A program made the translations under genes and the position numbers. A stretch of 64,000 nt of DNA, taken from Acephala macrosclerotiorum. Lineage: Eukaryota > Ascomycota > Leotiomycetes > Helotiales > Mollisiaceae. The notes below the pieces were generated by a model that ran no database searches, was not told the DNA's origin, and was given only the letters and a program-made list of their open reading frames with translations. Position 1 is the stretch's first letter; each line of letters begins with the position of its first letter. Shown piece after piece: positions 34,475 to 44,728 of the stretch. The DNA lies in contig MU119383.1 of the NCBI GenBank assembly GCA_014904845.1, positions 1 through 64,000 on the forward strand, given 5' to 3'.

Positions 34475-35083
34475 AATATTGTAGCATTTGCATGGGAGGT
34501 TGGGTACGGCTGTATGTAAGAGATATGTACCACCTCACTCACAGCTGACAAGCTGCCCTATGATCCAGCTTGTGTGAAAGGGGAAGGTTGACTGAGCGAA
34601 GCGTGAGAATCATGGATCCAATGGATAGCAACAACGCTCGCTAAGGCAACCTTTTGCGTTCAACTTTTCATCGAATCATATTCCTCTGCCTGCCCAAGTC
34701 TCGTCCGTCCGAGCGAGGAGGTTTCGAGAGAAAAGGAGAAAGCGGAACACTAACCACAACCAACGCCACATTGAGGCTGAGAAGCCTTATTGCTGACGTC
34801 TCACTCTTGACTTCAGCATCTGCCGAGTGCGTGTCATCGACCAATTGCATTTTGCTCTGTCTTTACCCAGACTTTCTTAGGTGCCCTGCTGGGAACAACC
34901 TTGCTCGTTAGGCCATTATCAGCCCTATTGAGAGTAAGCAGGAATCGCAATGGATTCCCTAACTATCCACGCTCAATGTCACCAGCTGTATACTCTAACT
35001 GATATCTAACGCAAATCTATTTCTCTACGCGATTGTCACTTCGCCGCGATGAGTCTTGGTTGGTCTTCTCAAGGTAGCTTAAG
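34475..35083 (+). promoter_or_regulatory. promoter/leader of the Zn2Cys6 gene with an overlapping uORF
   Basis: About 600 bp without a gene. Near its end an ATG at 35,049 opens a 12-residue upstream frame that stops with TGA at 35,085-35,087. That stop overlaps the main start codon at 35,084 (ATGA). If both are in the leader, reinitiation or leaky scanning would set expression of the regulator. Confidence 0.45.
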
Positions 35084-36942
35084 ATGAATGCGCAAAGGGA
35101 TGCAGCATCTAGGATAGTGTCAGCAACATCAGCTCCTGCTGACAGCAGAACTTCAACATCTCCAATTTCAAATTCGAGCGACGTACCTTTGCCTCATAGG
35201 TATGCTATCAGGACTAGAGGTCAGAGAAAGAGGAAATCTGCAACGAAAGTTCGCACTGGCTGCATCACGTGCAAGCAAGTTTCCCCCTGATTGATCTGAG
35301 GCATAAACGCTAACAGCTTTACAGGACTCGTCGAGTTAAATGCGATGAAGGAAAGCCAGAATGCCAGCGGTGTATCAGATTTGGCATCACTTGCGATGGC
35401 TATGCAACTCCCCAGGCAGCTCCGCCAAAGAGAACAGGGGCACAACTCATTCTGCCCAAGAAAGAGTCGCAAAGTCCTCTAGATATATCCGTGATAGCAT
35501 ACATAGCTCGGCTCTATAGCGGATGCGGATACCTAGACGAAGTGGACGGGCAATGTTTCCGACTCTACCTTGAAGAGACGGCAACGCAGATTCATAGCGT
35601 CTTTCCCAGCGCTCTTTGGGAACGCCTCATTCCTCAAATCAGCGAGGCAGAACCGTTTGTTCGCCATGCAATCATTGCGATTGGCGCTTTGGCTAAGCAG
35701 AGCAAGACTGAAGCTCGACAGAAGCGGTTAGGCAATGCTACTCAGGCTTCGGATTACCAACACGCATTGAAGCAATACGACCAGTCGCTCCGCGGCATGA
35801 GAAATGCTATAGCAGATGGGCAGCATGATCTCCGCAAAGCTCTCGTTGCCTGCCTACTGGTGTTCTGCTTCGAAAACATGCTGGGTAATCAATTATCAGC
35901 AGCAAAGCATGCAGAAAGCGGCCTGATGCTGTTGTACCAATGGAAAACAGGCAACAACCTCCTCGACGAAGCCTGGGAAACCCAAAAGATGTGGACCGAC
36001 CGCCTCTTCGAAGAAGACCTCCTCGAAGCCTTCAACGCCCTCGACCTCCAAATCCTCCTCTTTATCGACAACCGCAGCAAAACCGTCCACTCACAAATGA
36101 AAGAGTCCCAAAATCGAATCATCTCCACCATGCCCCAACAATTCTACTCCTTAACTCGAGCACGCCAATACTGGAACCTGATAATGACCCGGAATTACCA
36201 CTTCAATAAATCCATGCAGGGGATCGACATGTCAAAAATCCAAGAACAGCGAGACGACACACCTTGGGAAGATTCCGCGAACCTGCTAACTGGCGAACTC
36301 CTTCTTTCTGACTCGAAAGATAGGCCCTCGGCGCTGAAAGAAGAACATATGCGTTATCGAATCGATATTGATAAATGGACACTAGCTTCAACCCGTCTCT
36401 TTGCTCAACTCGCAGCGGGATCAGACGAGCGCGAAAAAGTCGGTGCAGCGATCCTCCAAGTCCAAGCTAAGATGAATCATATCATGCTTTCGGGAGCTTT
36501 CTTCACAACGGAAACTGCATATGATGCCTTTTTCCGGGAATTCAAAGGGATTGTCATCTTGTCGGAGACTATCCTTCCTTACATCTTATCAACGTACGAA
36601 GGTGCTGCTCCTCGGTTCCATTTCGACATCGGTATCGTCGCCGCTCTCTACCTCGTCGGATCGCGTTGTCGCGATTACGCTGTTAGGACGAGAGCTATTA
36701 ATCTCTTGTTTGAGGCGAATATCAGAGAGGGTGTTTGGGATGCCTTAAGTGTGGCGCATATGGCGAAGTGGATTCGGGATATTGAGATGGAGGGTCTAGA
36801 AGAGGGTGATAAGATTCCAGATGAGAAGAGGGCGTTTCTGAGCGCTGTCAATATTGATTTGTATCATAAGAGGGCGATTGTTGGAGCTACTCAGAGGACG
36901 AAAGATGGGATGAAGCAGAGGAAGACATTGTTGACTTGGTAG
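35084..36942 (+). CDS. Zn(II)2Cys6 transcription factor
   Basis: Fungal binuclear-cluster regulator, 602 residues, exons 35084-35274 and 35325-36942. The intron (50 bp) has a GC donor, AA|GCAAGT, with branch GCTAAC and acceptor TTTACAG. Only this join rebuilds the cluster C-x2-C-x6-C-x6-C-x2-C-x6-C (CITCKTRRVKCDEGKPECQR, then CIRFGITC). A basic stretch (RTRGQRKRKSATKVR) before it is a likely nuclear signal. The rest resembles the DUF3468/Fungal_trans_2 activation domain (FPSALWERLIPQISEAEPFV, RHAIIAIGALAKQ, YDQSLRGMRNAI). Target genes cannot be inferred; no biosynthetic cluster surrounds it. Confidence 0.9.
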
Positions 36943-37315
36943 TGAGGGTCGGCGTTCAGGCTGGGGTATTGGTCTAGTAGCTTAGGTCGTGATTTCGGAG
37001 GGTGGTCAGGATTGTGGAAAAAGGGCTATCAGAAATCGAAGAGCGTGTTGAAGCACAATCTAAGATCTATTTCTTTTTCCAAAGCATACATGGCGAGTGC
37101 CGTCACATTTCACGCGTTCTTATTATCACCACGCTACCTCGCTAGATGTTTTGGGATCATTGAGTTCCTCGAATACAGTCAGTCTCAATCGACCGACTTT
37201 CATTCCCAAGTTTCACAACTCCAAGCTGAAAGCGACCTCTCAGTCTAGTCTAGCCCACTTCGCACAGCATTGGTCTATTGAAGTCGTTGCAGGAACTGCG
37301 AACACGCTAATAATA

Positions 37316-37760
37316 TCATAAAGTCCCTTCCTCTACAGCAGTGCTCTCCAAACCAAACCCATGCTCCCGAAACAGTGTCTTAATCGCCCCAGCCGCAAAT
37401 CCAGGATAAGCAGAATCAGGAGGCGGTCCGATCCCCGGCGGAAGCAACTTCAGATCAGCCTTTAACCAAGGAACCTTCTTCACACCTTCATGCGACCTAT
37501 TTCTCTCATGATCTTCAGCACTGAAAGCTCCTCTGGCAACGATAGCGGTTGGTACTCGTTGCTCGGATGGCGGTCGGGCCGTGCTGCTGACAAGACCAGA
37601 AGCGGGCTTAACATTTTCACCATGGAGAAGGACGGGGATTTCGGCTTCTGCTGCTTCGACGGATTGGCAGATGTGGACGACTGCGAGGATTGTGAGATAT
37701 GTTGATTGAGAAGTTGAGAAAGGGGAATTGCATACTGTCTATTTCTAGCAATGCGGACAT
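37316..37760 (-). CDS. small protein of unknown function, possibly a truncated gene
   Basis: 129 residues in two exons, 37760-37736 and 37680-37316, with a 55 bp intron (GTATGC..CTCGCAG) joining MSALLEID-I-VHICQSVEA. The protein contains EIPVLLHGENVKPASG and a C-terminal block VPWLKADLKLLPPGIGPPPD then AYPGFAAGAIKTLFREHGFG that reads like a conserved end. A second branch/acceptor pair (ATTACTAAC..GCTAG) lies just upstream of the ATG, so the true gene may start in an earlier exon, or this may be the 3' end of a decayed longer gene. The VLLHGE string recalls enzyme active-site loops, but I would not assign a family. Confidence 0.55.
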
Positions 37761-38847
37761 GGAAAGGGGGTTAGTAATGGTTGCGGATTTACTGCAGAGT
37801 GCGACTGGAATGGAGGGCGTTTTGAAGGATCAGCGATCTAAGATGTGAGAGCAGTCGCTTCACTATGTAAAGCACTGTGCAAACTTTGAAATGTTGTACT
37901 ACTGAAAAGCTAAATGTTCTCTGTATGTGCAGAGGGTTAGTTAGGTGTCAGGCAATATAAGGACACCTCGGTCGACAATTGTCGAACGGGTAATAGAAGA
38001 AACCTCAAAACTCAAAGCAGTCTAGTAACGCTTTATATTGTAGGCCCGAATATATGATCTGCGTTCCCGAGAGCAACTTTGAGTTGACGGAACGAAGTCG
38101 GAATGCCATCCACGCCGAGGTGCGAAGCCAAGCCTTCTAGACCTCTCCATCGAACCTTTGCTTACCATTCGTAGATACAGCATTGGTGATCATGTCAACT
38201 GCATTCGCATAAACCGACAACCTTAAGCGATAGAAAACAGTCTATTCTTTACCTTACGATAATTTACGTTCAAGTCTCCGAAGCTTATTAAAGTGCGTGA
38301 TAAAGTTGTCAGCCAATATTGGCACCTGAAATGCAACTTTGAGACTGTATAGAACTGCCGCTAAGCTAGGAGTTCGTTTCCGATTGGTCGCCACTTCTCC
38401 CTAATTGCTCATGCGATGCTTTTGTTCCTGATATAATGCCGTGAGAAGTTCAAGCTCAGGCTAGGTTCCTCCGCATGACAAAATCAGCACATGTCTGGCT
38501 GTGGGATTTCAGTTTATTAGAGAGCCGTCCGAGTTTCCAAATATAGACATACAATATTTTAAGGATGCAAGTAGTATTCTGCCCTAATACGGGAATTGAT
38601 ACTCACTCAACAGCGCATAGATTTCGTGGGGTACCCAAAGCGAGCGAGGAAAGGGGGATATAACGTTTCCCGAGTATCTGTGTACTGGTAACCTCGAGTA
38701 ACCATATCGCCCTCTGATACACGTACACATCGTCAAATTTCATGTGTTCTCAAGCGAACAGTTTTATAACCAGTTTTCAGATCATTTTTTCCGAGCAGAG
38801 ATGGGAGCGGTGGTCGCGGGGTCAATGTGGATCCTCCCTCAGACTTG
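37761..38847. other. gene-poor 1.1 kb before the HET gene
   Basis: No frame or RNA gene I can support. The stretch is moderately AT-rich and contains isolated splice-like motifs near its left edge. The last part is the 3' flank of the HET-domain frame. Confidence 0.5.
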
Positions 38848-40920
38848 TCACTTCAGTAGAAAGCTTGTCCGCCTATCGATACCTTCTATCGCTTCACCAT
38901 CCATGCCACCGTGGACATAAGCTGGGCCGACAAGCTCATACAACCTCGGCGCACTTTCTCTCTCTTCATCAGCCTCGCTAGCCTCCCTCTCTTCCCCACC
39001 TTTTCGCTCCGCCTCTTCTACTCGCCTCAGAATAAAAGGTACCCCAACTTCCTCAAAAATGACAACCTCATCACCAACTCCACAACCCATCGGAAACAAT
39101 CCCATCCTCCCCTTCTCCGTGATACTAAACACACGTCCACTACAAACAATCCCAACATGTACGATCCATTCTCCAAGCAACCTCCACGAGTTTTTCCTCC
39201 CTCCAGGTAAATCATCTAGCTTTATCAACAATCGAGATAGAGAACTTTGCCTTGTAGCAAACCCGAGTTTCTTGGAAGGAGCTGGACGTATCGGTGCGTT
39301 GGGGAGGGTGAAGTCGAAAGTTGGATGTGAGAGGTCTGCTAGGAGCGTACGTTCGAATGCGGCGTAGTGGGCTAGACGCGTGGTGAGGTTATCGACGGAG
39401 TTGCTGAGGTGGAAAGTGGTTGTAGCCAGTTCAAGCCAGGATGCCAGAGCAGCATTCAGATCTTTGAGGTGATCGTTTACTACTGGATCATAGAACCACG
39501 TCGAGTCGAGTCTCGAAGTTGGAAAATCGACGCTGCTGATGCTGTGAATGCGATCGATCGATACGCCTTTCGGTTCAAGAATATTTTCCCCTAAGCTTGA
39601 GGATTTAATGAGATTGAAGCTGGGAAGAGTGACCCTGGCCGCACGGTACATTGTCTTCTCGAGCATATCTGTGGCCATGGCGTTGAGTTTCTTCTGAGCT
39701 GCTTCCTGCTTCGGTCGGCCGCTGAAGCTGATCTCGTCGTAGCTTTGCAGATTTGCTACATTTTCTAGTATTCCTTTCAGTCTGGGATGTTGAAGAAGTT
39801 CGAGGGTGCCGTCGTAACCGATGAATGAGATCGAAGAAGGGTCATCAACGCTCCAGTCTGGTACCCATGATGGGAGATTTGGGAGTCGGGTCTTGCCATG
39901 GGTATGACACATTCCTGCGTGGACCAGGAGATCCAATCGTCGATTCTCAGGGCCTGAGGAAAGAAAGTGTTGTGTGGCGGTGGTAAAGAATTTCGAAAGT
40001 CTGACGTGATAGTCTGGAGTATTTTTGGGAGTTTTGTTGCCGAGCAAGCCACTTTCGTTGAGGAGGGAATTGAAGTCTGCATCAGTAGCTAGACCAGAGA
40101 GATTCAAAAGAGCGTAGATTCGGTCTTGTGTATTAGTGGCTTTAAACCTGGAGCTAGAACGAAACATGCGGATCATGTAGAAGAGGAGGGACAGTTGTCT
40201 GTCGTTCCCCGAATGCATCGACCGGAACTCCTCCATGATGCGAATGTACCTGATCTTGAGAGTGTTGTCTTTGAGAGTAGACTGATCATTTTTCTCAGCC
40301 GCTGAGTGCAACCTAGCTAACGCGCGTGTCTCGCTTTCTATTGCCATCGCAAATTGAGACAGTATCGTCCAATTAAGCTGCGCATCTCCATACTGTACAA
40401 TCACGTTGGTGGATATGACTTCCTGAACAACCCATGAGCGTTGAAACCACGAATTTTGAAGTAATCGTTGCAATGCATTCCACGCTGGTTCTGGAGCATC
40501 CAATGAGTCACGAGATGAGCCCATGGTATCGCCCAGACTGGATTTGATCAAGAGCCGCCGCACAAGACTCAAAGCCAGTGTTCCATTTTCGTCAGGACCC
40601 AGCCAGACAGTCACCTGCTTGGCATTTCGATAGATATCTGACATGATGCAAATTTGTTCTGCCTTATCAGCATCACTTGTCTGGTCAATGCAGATAGCAT
40701 CGATCCAAAAATTCTTCTTCAGCCATCGGGACCGCAGACCCTTCAGTGCGGCGAGAGCTGAAGCAGTGGTTCTACACTCCTTGCCGTTGAGTATGATCGT
40801 CGAGTTTTGCTCATCTGACCCCCAGAAGTAAGAAATGGCTGTGTATGATGGTTTCGAGTTTAGGTTATGCCACGATAATGCGCAGATGATGGGTTCATTG
40901 GGGTTTGCCGAAGGTTCAAG
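38848..40920 (-). CDS. HET-domain protein (downstream part of the interrupted frame)
   Basis: Open frame of 690 residues with no start codon of its own before the HET domain. It begins right after TAG 40,921-40,923, in the same frame as the membrane ORF. All HET landmarks are present: LEPSANPNEPIICAL, PSYTAISYFWGSDEQNSTII, FWIDAICIDQTSDADKAEQI, IYRNAKQVTVWLGPDENG, and the downstream WVVQEV. The C-terminal region has the usual closing module (GRMGLFPMGCGVGDEVVIFE, then RLYELVGPAYVHGGMDGEAI). HET proteins trigger self/non-self recognition and cell death when incompatible hyphae fuse; that role is known for the family and inferred here. The first in-frame ATG (40,644) lies after the first two HET motifs, so starting there would yield a broken domain. 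No intron needed. Confidence 0.8.
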   Translation of the reverse strand, partial: LEPSANPNEPIICALSWHNLNSKPSYTAISYFWGSDEQNSTIILNGKECRTTASALAALKGLRSRWLKKNFWIDAICIDQTSDADKAEQICIMSDIYRNAKQVTVWLGPDENGTLALSLVRRLLIKSSLGDTMGSSRDSLDAPEPAWNALQRLLQNSWFQRSWVVQEVISTNVIVQYGDAQLNWTILSQFAMAIESETRALARLHSAAEKNDQSTLKDNTLKIRYIRIMEEFRSMHSGNDRQLSLLFYMIRMFRSSSRFKATNTQDRIYALLNLSGLATDADFNSLLNESGLLGNKTPKNTPDYHVRLSKFFTTATQHFLSSGPENRRLDLLVHAGMCHTHGKTRLPNLPSWVPDWSVDDPSSISFIGYDGTLELLQHPRLKGILENVANLQSYDEISFSGRPKQEAAQKKLNAMATDMLEKTMYRAARVTLPSFNLIKSSSLGENILEPKGVSIDRIHSISSVDFPTSRLDSTWFYDPVVNDHLKDLNAALASWLELATTTFHLSNSVDNLTTRLAHYAAFERTLLADLSHPTFDFTLPNAPIRPAPSKKLGFATRQSSLSRLLIKLDDLPGGRKNSWRLLGEWIVHVGIVCSGRVFSITEKGRMGLFPMGCGVGDEVVIFEEVGVPFILRRVEEAERKGGEEREASEADEERESAPRLYELVGPAYVHGGMDGEAIEGIDRRTSFLLK

Positions 40921-40923
40921 CTA
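40921..40923 (-). other. in-frame TAG separating membrane domain and HET domain
   Basis: Codon 387 of a 1,077-codon sense frame is TAG, with context TTG TAG CTT. Codon 480 of this frame is the ATG at 40,644, confirming that both sides share phase. A single CAG-to-TAG change (CpA to TpA) would produce it, but readthrough or a sequencing error is possible. Confidence 0.85.
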
Positions 40924-42081
40924 CAAGAGTCGGAATCGATGGCTACGCGGTCCTTCAGAAGTTTGATTCCGTCTGCTGGTCTTGAAGTACCGACCTTGTC
41001 GACAGCGTCGGAGAATAGTATTAGTAAATCGTAAAAGCCCTCGGAGAACGGATTCCACAAATCGCTGGAATGTCAACAAAATTGGCTTAAGATTTGCATC
41101 AATGAACTGGCGCACGTTGGCGAGGTACTGTGGAAACTTTGACCCGTGCCAAGGAGTTCTCCCCCTGCGGAAGTATCGAATGAGCAACAGGAGCAACACG
41201 TCTCTTTTCGCAGAGACGGCATTGTCAATGGCCAAAAATCTGTCGACGAGTGACAGCTTCCTCAGCTTCTGAATCAACTCCTCGAAGAAAGCTCCAATAG
41301 CAGGCCCATTTCGACCTATTGCAAAGACCAGCGCCACAACCATGTATCGAAGATTCTTGACAAACATCTCGAGCGGCGTAGCAATCAACGTGATTTTGAT
41401 GCATCTTTTGACAAAGCCTCCCCAGGTCTCGTTCAATCTCGCTGCACTTTCTTGTTGCAGCGCCTCTACTCCCTTACTAACAAAGAACCCAGAGTATAAT
41501 TGAGCAATGTCCCAATCCCTACTAAGTATCAACCTGAACAGCTGCACCAGCCGCGGCCGGTCTCGATCCAGTCCGAGGATGCTGAATGCATTTTCGAGGA
41601 ACCAGTTCCAGAATAGGGCCGGACAGAGTAACAGGACAAGTATCGTTAGTTTCCGCATATCGGGCCATTGTAGAGAATGGAAATTGCAGGTCCTCTTGAT
41701 GTTCTCAATTCCAAGGTTCCAAACTCGCAATGCAAAGCTGAGCAAGAACAGCGCCTGAAAAGTTTTTGACCGAGGATCTTGCAGCTCGGCGAGCAATGAT
41801 GGGGCCGTGGCTGGAGTACCTCGAGCCATGGCTATGAATGAGTATTGCGAGTAGAGCGATATGAAGAATACCATGATGCCGTAATCGATGGCCCCAGCGA
41901 AAAAGTACATTGGCACGATTTCATAGCTCCATGCGTAGAGATCTAAGGGGTCGGGATAATTCCATACACAGATGTCCAAAAACTGCTTGAAGAGGGGTGT
42001 TCGGACGAGGTAGAAGTTGTTGTTGGATTGCGACGTTGACATCCACGCAGCAATTTCGCCAAGAGAATTGAGGAGCCCCAT
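40921..42081 (-). CDS. multi-pass membrane domain, in frame with the HET ORF
   Basis: 386 codons from ATG 42081 to TAG 40921-40923, no intron. Hydrophobic segments are seen at about residues 55-85 (IVPMYFFAGAIDYGIMVFFI), 107-125 (ALFLLSFALRVWNLGI), 145-170 (LTILVLLLCPALFWNWFLEN) and 230-265 (YMVVALVFAIGRNGPAIGAF). A basic linker (RRCRQGRYFKTSRRN) follows and ends HRFRLL just before the stop. In HET proteins the strand before the domain typically reads I/F-R-L-L-x-L-x-P, and here FRLL-stop-LEPS spans the TAG, so this ORF and the next are most simply one gene with a stop at codon 387. Alternatively it is a separate membrane protein. No family recognised. Confidence 0.65.
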   Translation of the reverse strand: MGLLNSLGEIAAWMSTSQSNNNFYLVRTPLFKQFLDICVWNYPDPLDLYAWSYEIVPMYFFAGAIDYGIMVFFISLYSQYSFIAMARGTPATAPSLLAELQDPRSKTFQALFLLSFALRVWNLGIENIKRTCNFHSLQWPDMRKLTILVLLLCPALFWNWFLENAFSILGLDRDRPRLVQLFRLILSRDWDIAQLYSGFFVSKGVEALQQESAARLNETWGGFVKRCIKITLIATPLEMFVKNLRYMVVALVFAIGRNGPAIGAFFEELIQKLRKLSLVDRFLAIDNAVSAKRDVLLLLLIRYFRRGRTPWHGSKFPQYLANVRQFIDANLKPILLTFQRFVESVLRGLLRFTNTILRRCRQGRYFKTSRRNQTSEGPRSHRFRLL

Positions 42082-43053
42082 CTTGGATTGTAGAGATGAG
42101 AGAAGTCCTCCTTGGAAACGATGTGCGAGAGTTCTGAAGATTGAAGGAAGTTTCCTGGTTCAGCTCGCATTTGATGGCGGTGGCTGTGACAATTTAGTCG
42201 CGCGTGTCTGAAGCGTCAAAAGCAGCCTCCTCCGTGGGCCAATGAGGATCATTGGACACCATTCCTTGAGTTACTTCTCAATTGAACGGTAACATTGCTG
42301 TCACAGATCTAAGCAACGTCCTGTCCGATAAAAGCGAAGACATGAAGCTTGAAGACCAGGCGAAGCAACTCTCACTCAGTCTCGCGGTTCGACACGACAA
42401 TCGATTTGGCGTTTCATGCCTCGGCAAGGCACCTCAAAATGTCGTAAAAGAGGGTTCATGCCTGGAAGGTGGATAAATTCACGAGAGTGAGTGAGGCTGC
42501 GATAAAGTTTTGTGCTCGAGATGTGGTGTTGAGGAAGAAAGGAAACTTACTGAAGTCGAAGACGTTGGTCGCAGGCAAAGGTCCTTTCATTCCCGCTAGT
42601 GGCTTGGCATCTTCCTACTTTCAAACCACTTTACAGCTCACGAAATCAGGCAGGAGAAATGGATCAGAAGCAAAGTCAGAAGTCATGATCAAGTGTCTTC
42701 ATAAGTTGTGTGTATCCCTAGGATCACACAAGAGGGTATCTAAGGTAAGATCGATAGCTAGGTAAGTTTTCCTCCCCATTCATCTGCCTGCTGTCGTCAA
42801 AAGGGTATCCGGTAATTCCCTCTGCGACATACGCAGAAACTATTGAAAACCCTGCAAATGTTGAAAGTTGCAGTGCTGTAGCTATTCGTAGCTCGTGCAA
42901 AGTTGGCGGCTTTTTGTAGAATGTGAAGATTCGTACTCAGACAGGCAAGAATATACGCAATATATGCGAATTCGAGTGGTATAGGATCTAAATCGACTAC
43001 TAAGTGGGAATCGAGGTTGGTGTGGGAGATATGTCAATCGTGCGCAGGCAGGA
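42082..43053. other. intergenic, no gene seen
   Basis: About 970 bp. Short plus-strand frames of 64 and 98 codons lack motifs and look like chance. The part next to 42,081 should hold the promoter of the membrane-HET gene. Confidence 0.5.
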
Positions 43054-44728
43054 TTAAAAGACTGTTCCGTCGGAGAGGATGGCGATGGGCGGGCATTGGG
43101 TGTTTGGTCTCGAGATTTCGGCCATTTCTCGTCCTCCCTGTTCGAGTGGTTAGCATTGATGTCGTGATGGGGATTTTAGAGTAGAATTAGACCTCACCTT
43201 CCAGCTACCAGCCTCCAACATTTGCGGCAAGCTCAGCTTGTCCAATCCTTGAAGATTCAAGACATTGTTCACCTCCTCAAGCAGCAGATCCAAGAACCCA
43301 ACAGTGACTGCTCTCCACTCAACAATCACATCATCATCTGGCGTGAACATTGGTACGACCTCCATGCTTCCCTTCCCACTCAGCTCCCCCTCCTTCCTAA
43401 ATCTGGCGAGTCCTCTCTTCTCATCATCGGCCTTCAATGTCAATACACCAGTATCGATGAATAGCCCTCCATTTCTGTATTCGGGGAGACCAGTCATTAA
43501 CTCGGCGCCCGCGAAGTGAATGTGGATCAGCTTCGACATTGGTTGCATGAGGGAGTAGCAGAGCCATTGTGAGAGCTTGTGGAAGGGTACAATGGTTTCC
43601 CATGGTAGAGTGGTTGCGTCGGAGGGCATGGTCGAGAGGGGCCAGGCATCGCCGAGGGAGGTGCCGTCGATGACTGTTCGGGAAGCAGGCCAGATTGGAC
43701 CAAGGCCATCGATCAGCACTGACCAAAGAGTAGGAAGGAGGACGACGGGAACGGAGGAAGCTTGGGTGGTTGGGTGAGAGATTAGGTAGTCTGGTATAGT
43801 TAGCATTGATTGACAGGAGCATTGAAAGGTGGCATACCAAGCATGTTTCCAGGTCTCGCATCAGCACCAAACAGAGTCTTGTTATTGAGCGCATCTGCTA
43901 GTCGGATGAGAAGTCCCGTTCTTCCTTCCAATCCAGCAATTGGGTTGTGTTCCGAGACCTGAAGTCCCTTGGCCATCTTCTCTACAGTCAGACCCCTCAA
44001 TCCCTCTCCATCGACTTGGTGTGGTTGGCTCGAGTTACTGCTGAACAGTCCGTCCTGGAACATCTCCAAACTTGCAATTGCCAATCCTTCACTCCGCCTA
44101 AAGACCTTACCACTAGTCTTGCTCTTGTATGTCCACGCAGTCCCGGCACCTGCATCGAGAAGAACTGAAACGAGGAAGAGATCTAGGAGTCTGCGACAGC
44201 GTTCGGAGGGGTCGACTGAAGAGGGCCAGCTGGCGAGCATATCCGCGATCCTATCCTTTCCACCCACATTAAAGTGTTGCCATCTGCCATGAGGAGGAAT
44301 ACTAGCATAATCAGGAGCGAAGTCGCGCTGTAAATATATTAGCAGAGCACAAGAGGTAGCACAGCAGGCAAGCCCACCTTGATAATAGACACGACAAACT
44401 TGGTAGTATCCTCAAATTTCCCCATGTCGACATCGAAATGGTTCAATTGATTTCTCCTCGCCTTGTCCAACACAAGCGCAGTTCTCTCTCGCACCGCACC
44501 AATGCTTCGCAGATACCCTGCTGGGTCGACATGTGGATCTGGAGCCTTTGGCAACGCGACCTTGGGAATAGTGGGGGGAATTGACATCTTGGAGAAGCCT
44601 GGAGTTTGTGGTGATTTCAAGGATGATTGCGAGGACATGGAACCGATCTCTGCGAGACTTGAGGAGTTCTTTCGTGATCCGGCAGAAGTTGTTGATGAAG
44701 CACCCTTTTTGCGCGAGAAGAGACCCAT
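43054..44728 (-). CDS. URC4: uracil catabolism protein 4 (DUF1688)
   Basis: Member of the URC pathway that degrades uracil in many fungi and bacteria; the exact reaction of Urc4 is not settled. 505 residues in four exons, 44728-44378, 44327-43838, 43790-43198 and 43137-43054 (introns 50, 47 and 60 bp). The DUF1688 signature is continuous across the joins: YLRSIGAVRERTALVLDKAR, NHFDVDMGKF, PPHGRWQHFNVGGKDRI, LVSVLLDAGAGTAWTYK, GRTGLLIRLADAL, GADARPGNMLDYLISH, LIDGLGPIWP, LMTGLPEYRNGGLFIDTGVL, and the end GGREMAEISRPNTQCPPIAI-LSDGTVF. The last exon encodes only 27 residues and the stop. A Ser-rich N-terminal extension is typical of fungal copies; the frame is open 30 codons further upstream. 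Confidence 0.93.

Noticed and set aside
40860..41060. Short minus-strand frame across the TAG as an alternative N-terminus of the HET gene
   Set aside because: It is in another frame and does not lead into the HET motifs; the same-frame explanation is stronger.
42282..42765. Two plus-strand frames of 64 and 98 codons as a small gene
   Set aside because: No intron joins them in frame and neither has a motif.
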